Positions 47,531 through 57,200 of a DNA stretch of 64,000 nt are shown one piece after another. The stretch is from Dryocola clanedunensis_A. Its GTDB lineage: Bacteria > Pseudomonadota > Gammaproteobacteria > Enterobacterales > Enterobacteriaceae. The stretch's first letter is position 1; each line of letters opens with the position of its first letter. The DNA lies in the NCBI GenBank assembly GCA_038405435.1, contig JBBYHZ010000011.1; one strand, written 5' to 3'. Under the pieces are notes generated by a model that was given only the letters and a program-made list of their open reading frames with translations, was not told the DNA's origin and did no database searches. The translations under genes were made by a program, and so were the position numbers.

Positions 47531-48877
47531 ATGACTGTAGTTAATACCGTGCAGTTCAAAACTTGGCATGGGGACTTGAAGCATATAGAGCTGCTGCATC
47601 CAGAAAGAGAACTCCTGGGGCATGGTTTTGAAATGTCATTGATAACGGGGGAAAATGGTTCTTACAAGAGTACGCTTCTCAATAAAATTGTATCTGACTT
47701 GGTGGTTAGCTCGAAGCCTGTAGGCATCAACAACGACCAAAGTCACATGAATCCCGTTCAACTTTTGTGCATATCAGGTTCATTGGCCGATCGCTTTCCA
47801 CAGAAAGAATTATCCAGTGGGGTGCATACTGCTTTTGATGTACCTCACTATACCTATTTTGGACAGCGTGTTTTCTCGAACCTTTTGAGTAAAAAAGCAC
47901 CCCTGGAAACAATGCTTAGTTATGCGCTTTGCCCTAGCCGCATAGAGCGTTATAAATGGCAGTTTTTTTCTGCTGCGCACAAATATGCGGGTATTTATCC
48001 TTCAATCAATTATGTTTTGAATTCACGGGTTACTAAGCGTCAAGAACTTGCAAATTTACGTAATGAGATTGAGAGAAAAACACCTGATAGTGATTCAGCT
48101 CGCGCATCATCAAGATCTTTACCAGATGTGTCATATGCGACTGCTCAATGGCTGCTAGCTGAGTTTAGTCATGAGGAATTTAGAGACCTTGAAAACTTGT
48201 TAACGACTGGTAAACGGAGGGTAGAGTTAACTATTGACAGTGATGGACCTCATTGCAGTCAAGTAAGCTCAAATGTTTTGCGGCTAGGTCTTCTTACTGA
48301 CTTACTGAGTTTGGCTGAAGTAAAAATCAACAAAATACGCTCAGGAGAAACCTTTTCAATATATGAATTGAGCTCCGGGGAGTTCCACATGTTTACCACT
48401 ATAATGGGAATTGGTTTTACACTTGTGGATTCAGCAGTACTACTCATTGATGAACCTGAAAATAATCTTCACCCACAATGGCAACGAGATTTAATGTCGT
48501 CTGTATACGACATATGTGAAAAAGTTATGACTGAAGGCCATCTTATTGTATCTACTCATTCGCCACTAATTGTAGGCTCCGCGCTTGAAGGAAGCACCTT
48601 AGTGGATTTAACGGATGAAGAAGCCCAGTTAAGAATCGTAAGCTACGGTGCATCATCAGATGAGTTACTCTTATCCCAATTCGGTGTTGGGTCCAGTCGT
48701 AATAGGGTTGTTGTTGATACTGTACAGCGTGCTATATCATTTGTGGAACGAGGTGATTTTAATAATCCTGAGTTTGAGTTAATGACTCCGAAACTACAGT
48801 ATATTCGGGATTCGTTGACACTAGAGGATCCGATGATTGATATTATAAATGCGCTTCTTGAAAAGGATCCAGTGTGA
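47531..48877 (+). CDS. Septu PtuA-like AAA/ABC ATPase
   Basis: 448 residues, with a strong CAGGAGAGAGAGGG ribosome site. SMC/ABC-type ATPase: Walker A GENGSYKST (40-48), ABC signature ELSSGEF (279-285), Walker B VLLIDEPENNLHP (303-315), switch histidine STHSP (341-345). The last Gly of the P-loop is Tyr, while Lys and Ser are kept. The stop overlaps the next start by four bases (GTGA). An ATPase followed by an HNH nuclease is the Septu arrangement (PtuA-PtuB), an anti-phage system. I did not assign a subtype. Confidence 0.8.
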   Translation: MTVVNTVQFKTWHGDLKHIELLHPERELLGHGFEMSLITGENGSYKSTLLNKIVSDLVVSSKPVGINNDQSHMNPVQLLCISGSLADRFPQKELSSGVHTAFDVPHYTYFGQRVFSNLLSKKAPLETMLSYALCPSRIERYKWQFFSAAHKYAGIYPSINYVLNSRVTKRQELANLRNEIERKTPDSDSARASSRSLPDVSYATAQWLLAEFSHEEFRDLENLLTTGKRRVELTIDSDGPHCSQVSSNVLRLGLLTDLLSLAEVKINKIRSGETFSIYELSSGEFHMFTTIMGIGFTLVDSAVLLIDEPENNLHPQWQRDLMSSVYDICEKVMTEGHLIVSTHSPLIVGSALEGSTLVDLTDEEAQLRIVSYGASSDELLLSQFGVGSSRNRVVVDTVQRAISFVERGDFNNPEFELMTPKLQYIRDSLTLEDPMIDIINALLEKDPV

Positions 48878-49587
48878 TTAATATCGGGTTTGAGAGAATT
48901 GAGCCAGTACCGAATTATCCGGATGGTACAAGTGCAGCTACTTTATCCGGTCTTACGTGGAGTTCTGGTACTAATCAAGTTAGTAGCTTCAAAGTAGGTA
49001 TAAAAAAAGCACTTAGGAAATCACAATTCGCACGTTGTTGTTTTTGTCGGCGCCTCATGTACCATGACTATGCAACACATATTGAGCATTTTGTGGATAA
49101 GGGCGGATATCCTGCTTACACATTTGAGATTCGAAACCTAGCACTGGCTTGTGGAACATGCAACACAAATAAAAATGGCTATTTCTCTACATGGGCAAAG
49201 CGGTTTTCAAAGCGTTATATGATACGTGGAATTCCCTATAATGCTTATTGTCCTGTTTTGAAAAATCAGATATTGGGCAATGTAAATTTTCCAACTAGCT
49301 CTGCGGAGTTTCGGTGGGTCAACCCGTATGTTCACAACTATTCGGAACATATTGAAATTAAAAAAGGATGGTTTTTTCATGGTAAGACCCCCGAGGGAAA
49401 ACGGACTATTCGCGGCGTAAAGCTCAATGATGTTGGAGTGGTAGAAAAGCGCGCACTATCCGAGCGCTTAGAAGCACGTGGTGGAAAGCTTTCCATGTTG
49501 GTTGGTGCTTTGGGAGAGTTAGAACAACACAGAGCACGAGATGTAGTCGAAGTTGTAGTGGCAGCAATTAAGCGTCGCCGACAATAA
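48874..49587 (+). CDS. Septu PtuB-like HNH endonuclease
   Basis: 237 residues, GTG start overlapping the ATPase stop. HNH nuclease: CCFC (55-58), HIEHF (69-73), Asn88, and CGTC (93-96), i.e. two CxxC zinc knuckles around the catalytic His. Residues 100-237 carry basic patches (SKRYMIRG, IKRRRQ at the C-terminus). In Septu the ATPase senses infection and licenses DNA cleavage by PtuB; that mechanism is transferred from the family. Confidence 0.82.
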   Translation: MINIGFERIEPVPNYPDGTSAATLSGLTWSSGTNQVSSFKVGIKKALRKSQFARCCFCRRLMYHDYATHIEHFVDKGGYPAYTFEIRNLALACGTCNTNKNGYFSTWAKRFSKRYMIRGIPYNAYCPVLKNQILGNVNFPTSSAEFRWVNPYVHNYSEHIEIKKGWFFHGKTPEGKRTIRGVKLNDVGVVEKRALSERLEARGGKLSMLVGALGELEQHRARDVVEVVVAAIKRRRQ

Positions 49588-49944
49588 AAGTACTATTCGC
49601 GATCATAACCTACGTGAAAAATTTATAAAAGATAGTTACCAATAACTTGTGGCTAGCAAGTTATTGGCATGTTATTTGCGTTTTGGGTAGGATATTCGCC
49701 AGGTGGATGTAAATTTGTACGAATGAGAAGAGAGTAAATATCAAATCTTTACAACTCACTAAAGAGCAAAAAATTTCCCCTATAGAGCTCAACTATACTC
49801 ACAAAACCTCGGGCTAAAAAGGCTAGTCGCCGATTCTAGCTTCGATTAAATCCTATTTCAGGCTGTATGAAGTGTCGTTAGGATAAAAGGCAGAACGCAT
49901 TACTATTCATTGAATAACCTTTATATCTATTATAGATATAAAGG
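49588..49944. other. Intergenic region between the Septu-like pair and the restriction operon
   Basis: About 355 bases between convergent genes. AT-rich and without an open frame. It ends in a long palindrome that overlaps the stop of the next gene. Nothing else was recognised. Confidence 0.6.
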
Positions 49945-49946
49945 TT
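49916..49946. repeat. Perfect AT-rich 31-base palindrome
   Basis: Arms of 15 bases (AACCTTTATATCTAT, 49916-49930, and its complement 49932-49946) around a single T. It covers the stop codon of the metallopeptidase gene. The stem is long but AT-only, with no T run on either side, so it may be a 3'-end stabiliser or weak bidirectional terminator. Confidence 0.7.
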
Positions 49947-50658
49947 AATACCCCCAATGGTTATAAGCCAAGGGCATTTTATTCAACTTAGCTCTGTGTT
50001 CGCGCCAATTTGGTAAGTACATGTTCATCAGGCCGATAAAACGCTCGTTGTGTTTACGTTCGTGAAGATGAACGAGTTCGTGGACCACAATGAATTCAAG
50101 GCATTCAGGAGGCTTTTTAACCAGTTCGAGATTGATCCAGATACGCGAAGACTGAGGGTTACAGCTACCCCACTTAGTCTTCATACGCTTGATACCAACA
50201 AAGCTCGCTTCAACCTTCATCTCGGTCTGCCATTTTGCCATTAACTTAGGCAGTCTTTGTTTCAAAATGCCACGATACCATTGGTTGAGAACTGTTTCCC
50301 GCTGGACAGTGTCGTAATGTGGGGGTACTTTCATGCGTATCCAACCGCCATTAAGTTTCACCTCGGCGGTCCTATCTACCAAAACTACATCCAGCCGATA
50401 GCCTCTTCCCCAGAGATAATGCGTTTCACCGCTGCACATCTCGCGCTCGCTCTGGCGGGGCTGAGCCTGAAATTGTGCTTGCTGCTGTCGGATCCATACC
50501 AGCCTTCTTACTACAGCCATCCTAATAGCGGTGTCTGACAGTGAGATGGGGGCCGATACCCTTACTCGGCCATCCGGAGGCAGTACGCTGATATGCAGGT
50601 TTTTAATTTTTTTACGCTGTAAATCCACAGTGAGCTCACCAAAGGTAACCAATGGCAT
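49945..50658 (-). CDS. YgjP/DUF45-type metallopeptidase, last gene of the restriction operon
   Basis: 237 residues. M48-like zinc site HELVHLHERKHN (HExxH at 193-197, third ligand His204), preceded by KTKWGSC (161-166), the standard DUF45 pair of motifs. The first 75 residues have the YgjP N-terminal beta region. Its start overlaps the hsdR stop by one base (TGATG). Such a gene is often found next to type I restriction subunits; its role there is unknown. A core paralogue, ygjP, lies at 32,499. Confidence 0.82.
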   Translation of the reverse strand: MPLVTFGELTVDLQRKKIKNLHISVLPPDGRVRVSAPISLSDTAIRMAVVRRLVWIRQQQAQFQAQPRQSEREMCSGETHYLWGRGYRLDVVLVDRTAEVKLNGGWIRMKVPPHYDTVQRETVLNQWYRGILKQRLPKLMAKWQTEMKVEASFVGIKRMKTKWGSCNPQSSRIWINLELVKKPPECLEFIVVHELVHLHERKHNERFIGLMNMYLPNWREHRAKLNKMPLAYNHWGY

Positions 50659-53600
50659 CAGCGGTACTCCTTTTGTGCCTTCACCAGAGCCATAACATCC
50701 GCGACCGTCACTGAATAATCTTTAATTTCTTCTGCGATAGCAAAGCTGATCTCGCGCTCTTTAAAACGATCCCCATACCAGTCGGCCTTTTTAGTGTGAC
50801 GTACTGCAGTATCTATCTTTATAACTAACACTTCATCCTGCCCGAGGTTGTCATACAACGCTTTCTTGGCGAGGGTATCAATACTTGCTGGATAAGTACT
50901 TTTACTACCTGACTGCGGATGTTTAACCTGCTTCGCCAGTTCACGTACGTGCTCCAGATACTCCTGATAGGAGATCGCCTGTTGACGACGAAGTGCGATC
51001 AGTTCATCAAGCAACACCGACATTTTTTCGTAGTATTTCGGGTTGACTGGGTTTTCATCAACAATGGTTCTGCGAACGTTATTTTCAATCGCTTCAGCCA
51101 TCGCCTCCTGGTTGCCACGCATGTCGGCTGGAAGTCCATCCAGTGCTTCTTCTCCGCGTTCAATAATCAACTCAAGCAGCCCTAGTTCCTCAAAATCCAT
51201 AAGGGTTTCACTAGGATCGGCATCCACCCAAAGATCCAGCATCTGCCGCATACCTGGCTCGAACTGCTTCATGTCCACGAAATCGCCACTGGCTATTTTT
51301 ATTTCGTCGCGGACTTTTGTATAAAACTCAACATCTATGCGGATTTGATTTGCCTGCTGCTCGCTATAACCAGCATCTGTTAGCTCACCTGCCAGATTGG
51401 TAAAAGCGCGGATAAGCTTCGCCACGGATTGATACAATGTCAGACGTAAAGCTTCTTTCTCAGATAACTGCTCTATCGATGCTCCTGTTTCCCCACAGAA
51501 ATAATGCTGATAATCAAGTTGATTGCGTGGCATTTTTACTGGTTCGCAAAGGGTGCGAACGGCATCCAGAGCACCATCAAGATCGATTTTGGCTTGTTGC
51601 AATCGATCTTTCAGTAAACCGGCTACATCTTCTTTGTCGTAGCCGTCAAAGGCTTCTGCGGTGTAGTCCTGCACTGTTTTTTCCAATGAGCGGAAAAGGT
51701 CTTTATAGTCGACAATATAGCCGTATTCTTTATCTTCACCATCCAACCGGTTAACGCGACATATCGCCTGGAAAAGGTTGTGATCGGCCATTTTCTTGTC
51801 GATATAGAGGTATGTGGCTGACGGAGCATCAAAACCAGTCAATAACTTATCAACGACTATCAGAAGGCGCATCTGGCCTGGTTCTTTGATGAAGCGTTGT
51901 TTGACCTCTTTTTCGAAATCACTCACTCGTTTGGCTGCTTCAGCCTCAGGCTGTTCAAAATACTCCGCAAGCATTTTGCGATAGATGTTGTACTTGGCCA
52001 GTTTCTCAGTCAGTCCTTCGCCGCTCTCCTCGCCTTTAATCTCACTGGCATTTGGCTGGTAGCTCGTCACAATCGCACATTTACCGGCAAAACCAGCTTC
52101 ACTAAACATCTCATAGCATTTGCAGGCCTGATAGACACTGGAACAAACCAGCATGGCGTTACCACGGCCGTCGGCGAGCCGTGGTTTTTGTTCGAAATCG
52201 AGAAGGATGTCCGCGACAATCTGTTCTAGTCGCGAGCGGCTCGACAATAGCTTCTGCATTGATGCCCATTTCTGCTTGAGTTGCTGCTGGCCAAGACGAG
52301 AAAGTTTAGATGTCTTAGCATCAAACCACTGGTCGACTTTTTTCTGAGATTTGACCCGCTGATCGATGTCACGAGCTTCGTAGCGCAAGTCCAGAACAAC
52401 CCCATCATTTACTGCTTCATCGAATTTATAAGTGTGGATATAAGGCCCGAAGACCTCCACTGACTTCTTCTTATCCTTCTTCATCAGTGGGGTACCGGTG
52501 AAACCAATGAATTGTGCATCTGGCAAAATGCTTGTCATTGCCGAATGTAATTTGCCGGATTGGGTTCGGTGGCACTCATCCACAAAGACGAATAATTTTC
52601 CCTTCGGGCTAAAATCGGCAGGGATATTTCGTTTCATTTGTTCGATAAAATCATCAGTGTCAGCGTCCTTGTCATCCTCCTCCTGACGACCAAATTTATG
52701 TACGAGTGAGCATATAAGCCAGGGTTTGGTTTGATTCAGGCGAGTCACCAGATCCGCGCCACTTCTGGTACGAAGGATCTGTTCTTCCACACCGTTAAAC
52801 ACTTTCTCGATCTGTTCATCAAGTTCTGTACGGTCGGTAATGATTAAAACTCGGCTATCGGTGATATTTTCTCTGATCCACTTTGCCAGCCAAACCATTG
52901 TCAGGCTTTTACCGCTACCCTGGGTATGCCAAATAATCCCGCCTTCATTGCGTTGAATAAACGGTTTCGTTGCAGTGACGCCAAAATATTGGTTATGACG
53001 GCAGGTTTTCTTCACTCCAGCATCGAAAACGATAAAGTCGTGGATTAATTCCAGCAGGCGCTGTTTATTGCATATCTGCGCCAGGTGACGATCAAGCATG
53101 TTGGTGTGAGATGATTCAGCGGCTTCTTTCCATTGAAGGTAATATTTCTCCGGCGTTTCGATTACGCCATAGCGAAGCCCTTCTAAATCATTACCGGCCA
53201 TCACCAATTGGATGGTAGTGAAGAAGTTGCGGATGAAGGCTTTTTGCTGATTATCGAGGTTTTGGCGGATACCCTCTGAGACTGACACTGTAGAACGTTT
53301 AAGCTCAATGACACCAAGCGCAATACCGTTAACATATAGCACCAAATCCGGGCGCTTTTTATTTTCGCCGTTGTAGGTCACTTCTTCAGCTATAGCAAAA
53401 TCATTGGCTTCTGGATTTTTCCAGTCGACCAACCACACTGTTTGATTCTGCTCACCTGCACCTTCTTTATCCTTTATGCCGTAGCGTAGCAGGCGATACA
53501 CCTCTTTGTTTGCATCATAGAGGATACGACCTTCACCAAGGCTTGCGGCTCGATCCAGCTGCCGTAATGCTCGGGCGATTAGGACTTCTGAAACACCGCG

Positions 53601-53753
53601 TTTTGTTAGCCAGGCCGAAACTAAGGCAGGCTGAATGTTCCGGTTGTCTTCTCTTTTGTGCCAGTTACCAAGATAGTGATAACCGAGATGATCGGTGAAT
53701 AACTGGATAACACGTTTTTGTGTCATGCGTTCACGTTGACCAACACTGTTCAT
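50658..53753 (-). CDS. hsdR: Type I restriction enzyme R subunit
   Basis: 1,031 residues. PD-(D/E)xK nuclease with PD135-136 and E150-x-K152 (RPDLVLYVNGIALGVIELKR, split as seen), then a superfamily 2 translocase with Walker A HTQGSGKS (276-283), DECH box (392-395) and TGTP motif III. Full length with no frameshift. It overlaps the upstream DUF262 gene by four bases (ATGA). Confidence 0.95.
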   Translation of the reverse strand: MNSVGQRERMTQKRVIQLFTDHLGYHYLGNWHKREDNRNIQPALVSAWLTKRGVSEVLIARALRQLDRAASLGEGRILYDANKEVYRLLRYGIKDKEGAGEQNQTVWLVDWKNPEANDFAIAEEVTYNGENKKRPDLVLYVNGIALGVIELKRSTVSVSEGIRQNLDNQQKAFIRNFFTTIQLVMAGNDLEGLRYGVIETPEKYYLQWKEAAESSHTNMLDRHLAQICNKQRLLELIHDFIVFDAGVKKTCRHNQYFGVTATKPFIQRNEGGIIWHTQGSGKSLTMVWLAKWIRENITDSRVLIITDRTELDEQIEKVFNGVEEQILRTRSGADLVTRLNQTKPWLICSLVHKFGRQEEDDKDADTDDFIEQMKRNIPADFSPKGKLFVFVDECHRTQSGKLHSAMTSILPDAQFIGFTGTPLMKKDKKKSVEVFGPYIHTYKFDEAVNDGVVLDLRYEARDIDQRVKSQKKVDQWFDAKTSKLSRLGQQQLKQKWASMQKLLSSRSRLEQIVADILLDFEQKPRLADGRGNAMLVCSSVYQACKCYEMFSEAGFAGKCAIVTSYQPNASEIKGEESGEGLTEKLAKYNIYRKMLAEYFEQPEAEAAKRVSDFEKEVKQRFIKEPGQMRLLIVVDKLLTGFDAPSATYLYIDKKMADHNLFQAICRVNRLDGEDKEYGYIVDYKDLFRSLEKTVQDYTAEAFDGYDKEDVAGLLKDRLQQAKIDLDGALDAVRTLCEPVKMPRNQLDYQHYFCGETGASIEQLSEKEALRLTLYQSVAKLIRAFTNLAGELTDAGYSEQQANQIRIDVEFYTKVRDEIKIASGDFVDMKQFEPGMRQMLDLWVDADPSETLMDFEELGLLELIIERGEEALDGLPADMRGNQEAMAEAIENNVRRTIVDENPVNPKYYEKMSVLLDELIALRRQQAISYQEYLEHVRELAKQVKHPQSGSKSTYPASIDTLAKKALYDNLGQDEVLVIKIDTAVRHTKKADWYGDRFKEREISFAIAEEIKDYSVTVADVMALVKAQKEYR

Positions 53754-55774
53754 AACACCTCCCTAAATACGCTATCACTACCACTGGTTAACACTGCCAG
53801 CATTTCCGCTTCGTGAGTGGCGATTTCATCTTCCCCCCACTTATTGTTCTTTTTCATCAGCTCGATCATGGCGAGCAGTTTCAGACTATCAATTTCATTC
53901 CGTTCGAGACTCGCTTCGAAGTGCTCCTGCTTTTGTTTTGGCTGGAAATTACTCAGTCGCGAATTTTTGCTGTGGCTAATCAGACAGAGATTGCCGAAGG
54001 AGTGCAACGATGTATCTGGTAATGTCCTAGAGCTATCTATGGGATGTTGAGGGTAGAAATGCTCTACTGAACTTCGGAAGGTAAATTCAAAACGTTTCAC
54101 TACCTCAGCTTTATTTCTGTCACGACACCAGAGTAAGTAGTCCAGGTAATTGAATACCAGGTTGTTTGCTATCATACCAAAGCGCATCTTCTTCTGAGTC
54201 TTGTCCGACAGTACCACTGGTTGGAGAGGTGCCTCTTTACCGTAGATAATCTCAAAATATGATTTTGGTTTTTGCTCTGCCAGGAAGTTTTGAAAGATAA
54301 ACGCGGAGGCGAGATGCTCCAGATAACCGAGGTACTTCCTTGCATCTATCTGGTTTTCAGCGGAATGGGCATTAAACAGATAATACAAAGCTCCATTCAA
54401 CCAGTGTTTATAAACCAGAGTAGGGGTTGAAACATGGAATGCGGAAAGTAGCATCAGAATCTGTCGGTTGATGTCTACATAGCTACCATCATCTTCATTA
54501 AACGTATTGGTATAACTAGTGCTCTTCTCCGAATACCAACGTAGGCGCTTCAAACTCCAGCCATCGCTACCTTTGGCGAACTCTCGTTTTATCACGAACT
54601 GATCAAAAAGGTATTTGCATTTGAGAAGTGCAAAGACGAAATCCTGTACCGCATTAACCGGGTCATTCTGCTTTAACAGCTGGAGTTCGAACTGTTCTAT
54701 TAATTGTTTGTCATCAAGTGGAACATCTACTCTGTCCTTCCCTGTTTGGCTACAGACACGCAACACATGGAGCAGGAAGTTGGAGAAGTTGATGACACTA
54801 TTAAAACGCTCTGAGCTACCTTCATCTTCTTCACCTCTATCACCACTGAAGGTTGAAAATGACTTGATAATGTCAGTCAGTGTGCGGTTTGTTTGGTTCT
54901 CTCTTTTGCCAAGCTCCGAAGTTGATGGGATAAGCATGCCAGCTAGAGAATTAAAATCAGCAGGCACAAATTGCCCCCAATTTTCCTGCCCAAATAATTG
55001 ATGACGTTCGGCTGGTGTAAAACCGTACTGGACATAACGTTCCATGTTGGAGCAAGCATCCCAAACTCGTGAGAGGGTGTTCAGGCTGCTCTGTCGATCT
55101 TGCTGGTCCGTTATCTCGTTGAGCACCGCCATTAGTCGTGCTTTCACAACCTCATGCTTTTCGAGTTGCTCACCTCGGTTGTTCATCACCTCAAAAAAAT
55201 GATTGAGGTCGGTATCGGCAGGCACTTCTATTCGGGCAATTTGTACATGGTCGAACAGGTAGGTACAGAAATGATTTAATGACTCGCCAACTAGTTTCAA
55301 GTCGCGTAGTACCTTGCCAATAAGTTCATAGCCATTGATCAGCCCTTCGTTAAATTCCTTGCTCCGCAGTTTATGCGGTTCCACACCTTGCCAGAGTCGA
55401 TCAAATGTTTCGCCAGACTTGGGCCTGCTCTCAAACCCTAAGTTAATCCCTTGGTACCAGCCCATATCCAAGGTGGATCCTGCATGTTTTTTTAACCAGT
55501 TAGCCAGAAGGGATAGGGTAGTGAAACGCTGTTGCCCGTCGATTATCTCTGCGTGCCCATCTGGACGAGTGAACACGACCAACGTACCGATGTAGTAAGT
55601 TTGAGGGTATAGGTTATGCAGGCTTTTTTGCTGGTAGTCGAGTATGTCCTGTACAAGTTGAGTGATTTCACCCTCTCCCCAGGCATAGTTACGCTGGTAC
55701 ATGGGGATAAGATAACGAGATGCATCGCCCAGTAATGATCTGACCGTAAAGGATGTTACCTTTGCATCACTCAT
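53750..55774 (-). CDS. DUF262/DUF1524 GmrSD-like protein
   Basis: 674 residues. N-terminal DUF262 nucleotidase-like domain with DGQQR (79-83) and conserved PMYQRNYAW near residue 24. The C-terminus (about 570-610) has the DUF1524 HNH-like core HFYPQHP...FGNLCLI...NSRLSN. This domain order is that of one-chain GmrSD and SspE-type modified-DNA or phosphorothioate-linked defence nucleases. It overlaps the preceding DUF262 gene by eight bases and hsdR by four. Confidence 0.85.
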   Translation of the reverse strand: MSDAKVTSFTVRSLLGDASRYLIPMYQRNYAWGEGEITQLVQDILDYQQKSLHNLYPQTYYIGTLVVFTRPDGHAEIIDGQQRFTTLSLLANWLKKHAGSTLDMGWYQGINLGFESRPKSGETFDRLWQGVEPHKLRSKEFNEGLINGYELIGKVLRDLKLVGESLNHFCTYLFDHVQIARIEVPADTDLNHFFEVMNNRGEQLEKHEVVKARLMAVLNEITDQQDRQSSLNTLSRVWDACSNMERYVQYGFTPAERHQLFGQENWGQFVPADFNSLAGMLIPSTSELGKRENQTNRTLTDIIKSFSTFSGDRGEEDEGSSERFNSVINFSNFLLHVLRVCSQTGKDRVDVPLDDKQLIEQFELQLLKQNDPVNAVQDFVFALLKCKYLFDQFVIKREFAKGSDGWSLKRLRWYSEKSTSYTNTFNEDDGSYVDINRQILMLLSAFHVSTPTLVYKHWLNGALYYLFNAHSAENQIDARKYLGYLEHLASAFIFQNFLAEQKPKSYFEIIYGKEAPLQPVVLSDKTQKKMRFGMIANNLVFNYLDYLLWCRDRNKAEVVKRFEFTFRSSVEHFYPQHPIDSSRTLPDTSLHSFGNLCLISHSKNSRLSNFQPKQKQEHFEASLERNEIDSLKLLAMIELMKKNNKWGEDEIATHEAEMLAVLTSGSDSVFREVL

Positions 55775-57200
55775 AGTAGTTCATCTCCTTGAACAGCCTC
55801 ACCAGCTCATCTTGCTCATAGTTACCGGTACGGCGGTTATTATTATTTTCTGAAGCCCGAATTGTGAGTAATGGTATAGATAGTACATCGCCAGGTACTC
55901 TGGCTTCTTTGATCACCCGGAACAGATTGTTATCCAGCACATACTTGTCCATGGTTGCAAGTTGTACCACTTGCTGCCGAATTCGGCATCTGTAGGCCCA
56001 GATAAAGCTTTTTTCAATCGCTGCAGATAAGGACTGCCCGCCAAATTTGTCGATATAAAAGATCAGAGCACAATCAAACATAGTGCGTATATATTGATCC
56101 CCTGTTCGATAGCGATTGCGATAGCTATTTAACGTTCTTAGTATCTGAGTTGCCATTTCACCAAGGATTACGCCCTGAATCATTAACGGCTTTTGAGTAT
56201 GAGTGCTGGCATGCTCACTGGCGATAATTGCCGATACCTGTTGCTGGTAGTGTTCCGCCATTTCGAAAAAGCGTCTTCCATTGATAATCATCTGATCGAG
56301 ATGGAAAGGGAAACGCATTTTCTGACCATCAATTTTGCGCTGGTATTGATTGTTATAGTCATCAACGAAATGGTGAGCCATGCGCAAAGACTCGACATAA
56401 GGGAACTGACCAATCTGATCAAGATTGATCCCCTTAAACATTCCGACTTCATCCTTACCAAAGAAACGAGCTGAATTACCTTGTGACCACTGACGCACTC
56501 TGTAGAGATAAGCTGCGAAGAGATTAGCTAAATCATCGCTAGGTAATCCCTCCCAATGGGCAACGGATGCAGCTTTCAGTTCTACCTCATGGCTGGCGAA
56601 TTCACGTAGATGGAAGGCCTTAAGCAGATCGTGGGGATCCAGATCCCGCCCACGAGCATTTTGTGAATCGAAGAACTGAAATGCTTCAGAAAGATCAGTA
56701 AGTACAAAGACCACTAACTGGCAGCGGTTGAGGAGAAAATCAATATGTTGCTCGCTGAATTCTCGATGGCTAACCCTACGTTTTAGCTCCTGATAATTCT
56801 GGTACAGATTGTATTCCGATACCTGACTGGCAAAGCGTTGCCGTCCCATAAAACCTTCAACGGAGGGCTTTAGCTGGGTTAGCGCTTCCTGCAAATCCTG
56901 ACGTTCCAACTCAGCAAGTCGGGTTTCGATAATGGCCCATACTGCCAGCATTAATGTCAAAGTTCGTTGCTGACCATCGACGATATCCAGTCTATGTTCT
57001 TCATTGCTCTCAGGCTGATGAAACACTACTGAGCCCAAGCGGTAGGCCGATTTATCGAGATGACTGTTTATGTCCGCAAACAGTTCGCTGATATTTTTTA
57101 CCGTCCATTTATAAGGACGCTGATAGGCCGGAATGGTGATGTCAGTCAGGCTCAAAAGACCCTTGACGGACATAACTGTCTTATCAAGGGCATGTTTCAT
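55767..57200 (-). CDS. DUF262-only partner protein
   Basis: 477 residues. DUF262 domain with PAYQRPYKW (24-32) and DGQQR (75-79). I see no DUF1524 HNH motif, so it may be a regulatory or sensor partner of the downstream DUF262/DUF1524 protein. It starts four bases before hsdS ends (ATGA overlap). The pairing of two DUF262 genes between hsdS and hsdR is the unusual part. Confidence 0.83.
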   Translation of the reverse strand: MKHALDKTVMSVKGLLSLTDITIPAYQRPYKWTVKNISELFADINSHLDKSAYRLGSVVFHQPESNEEHRLDIVDGQQRTLTLMLAVWAIIETRLAELERQDLQEALTQLKPSVEGFMGRQRFASQVSEYNLYQNYQELKRRVSHREFSEQHIDFLLNRCQLVVFVLTDLSEAFQFFDSQNARGRDLDPHDLLKAFHLREFASHEVELKAASVAHWEGLPSDDLANLFAAYLYRVRQWSQGNSARFFGKDEVGMFKGINLDQIGQFPYVESLRMAHHFVDDYNNQYQRKIDGQKMRFPFHLDQMIINGRRFFEMAEHYQQQVSAIIASEHASTHTQKPLMIQGVILGEMATQILRTLNSYRNRYRTGDQYIRTMFDCALIFYIDKFGGQSLSAAIEKSFIWAYRCRIRQQVVQLATMDKYVLDNNLFRVIKEARVPGDVLSIPLLTIRASENNNNRRTGNYEQDELVRLFKEMNYYE

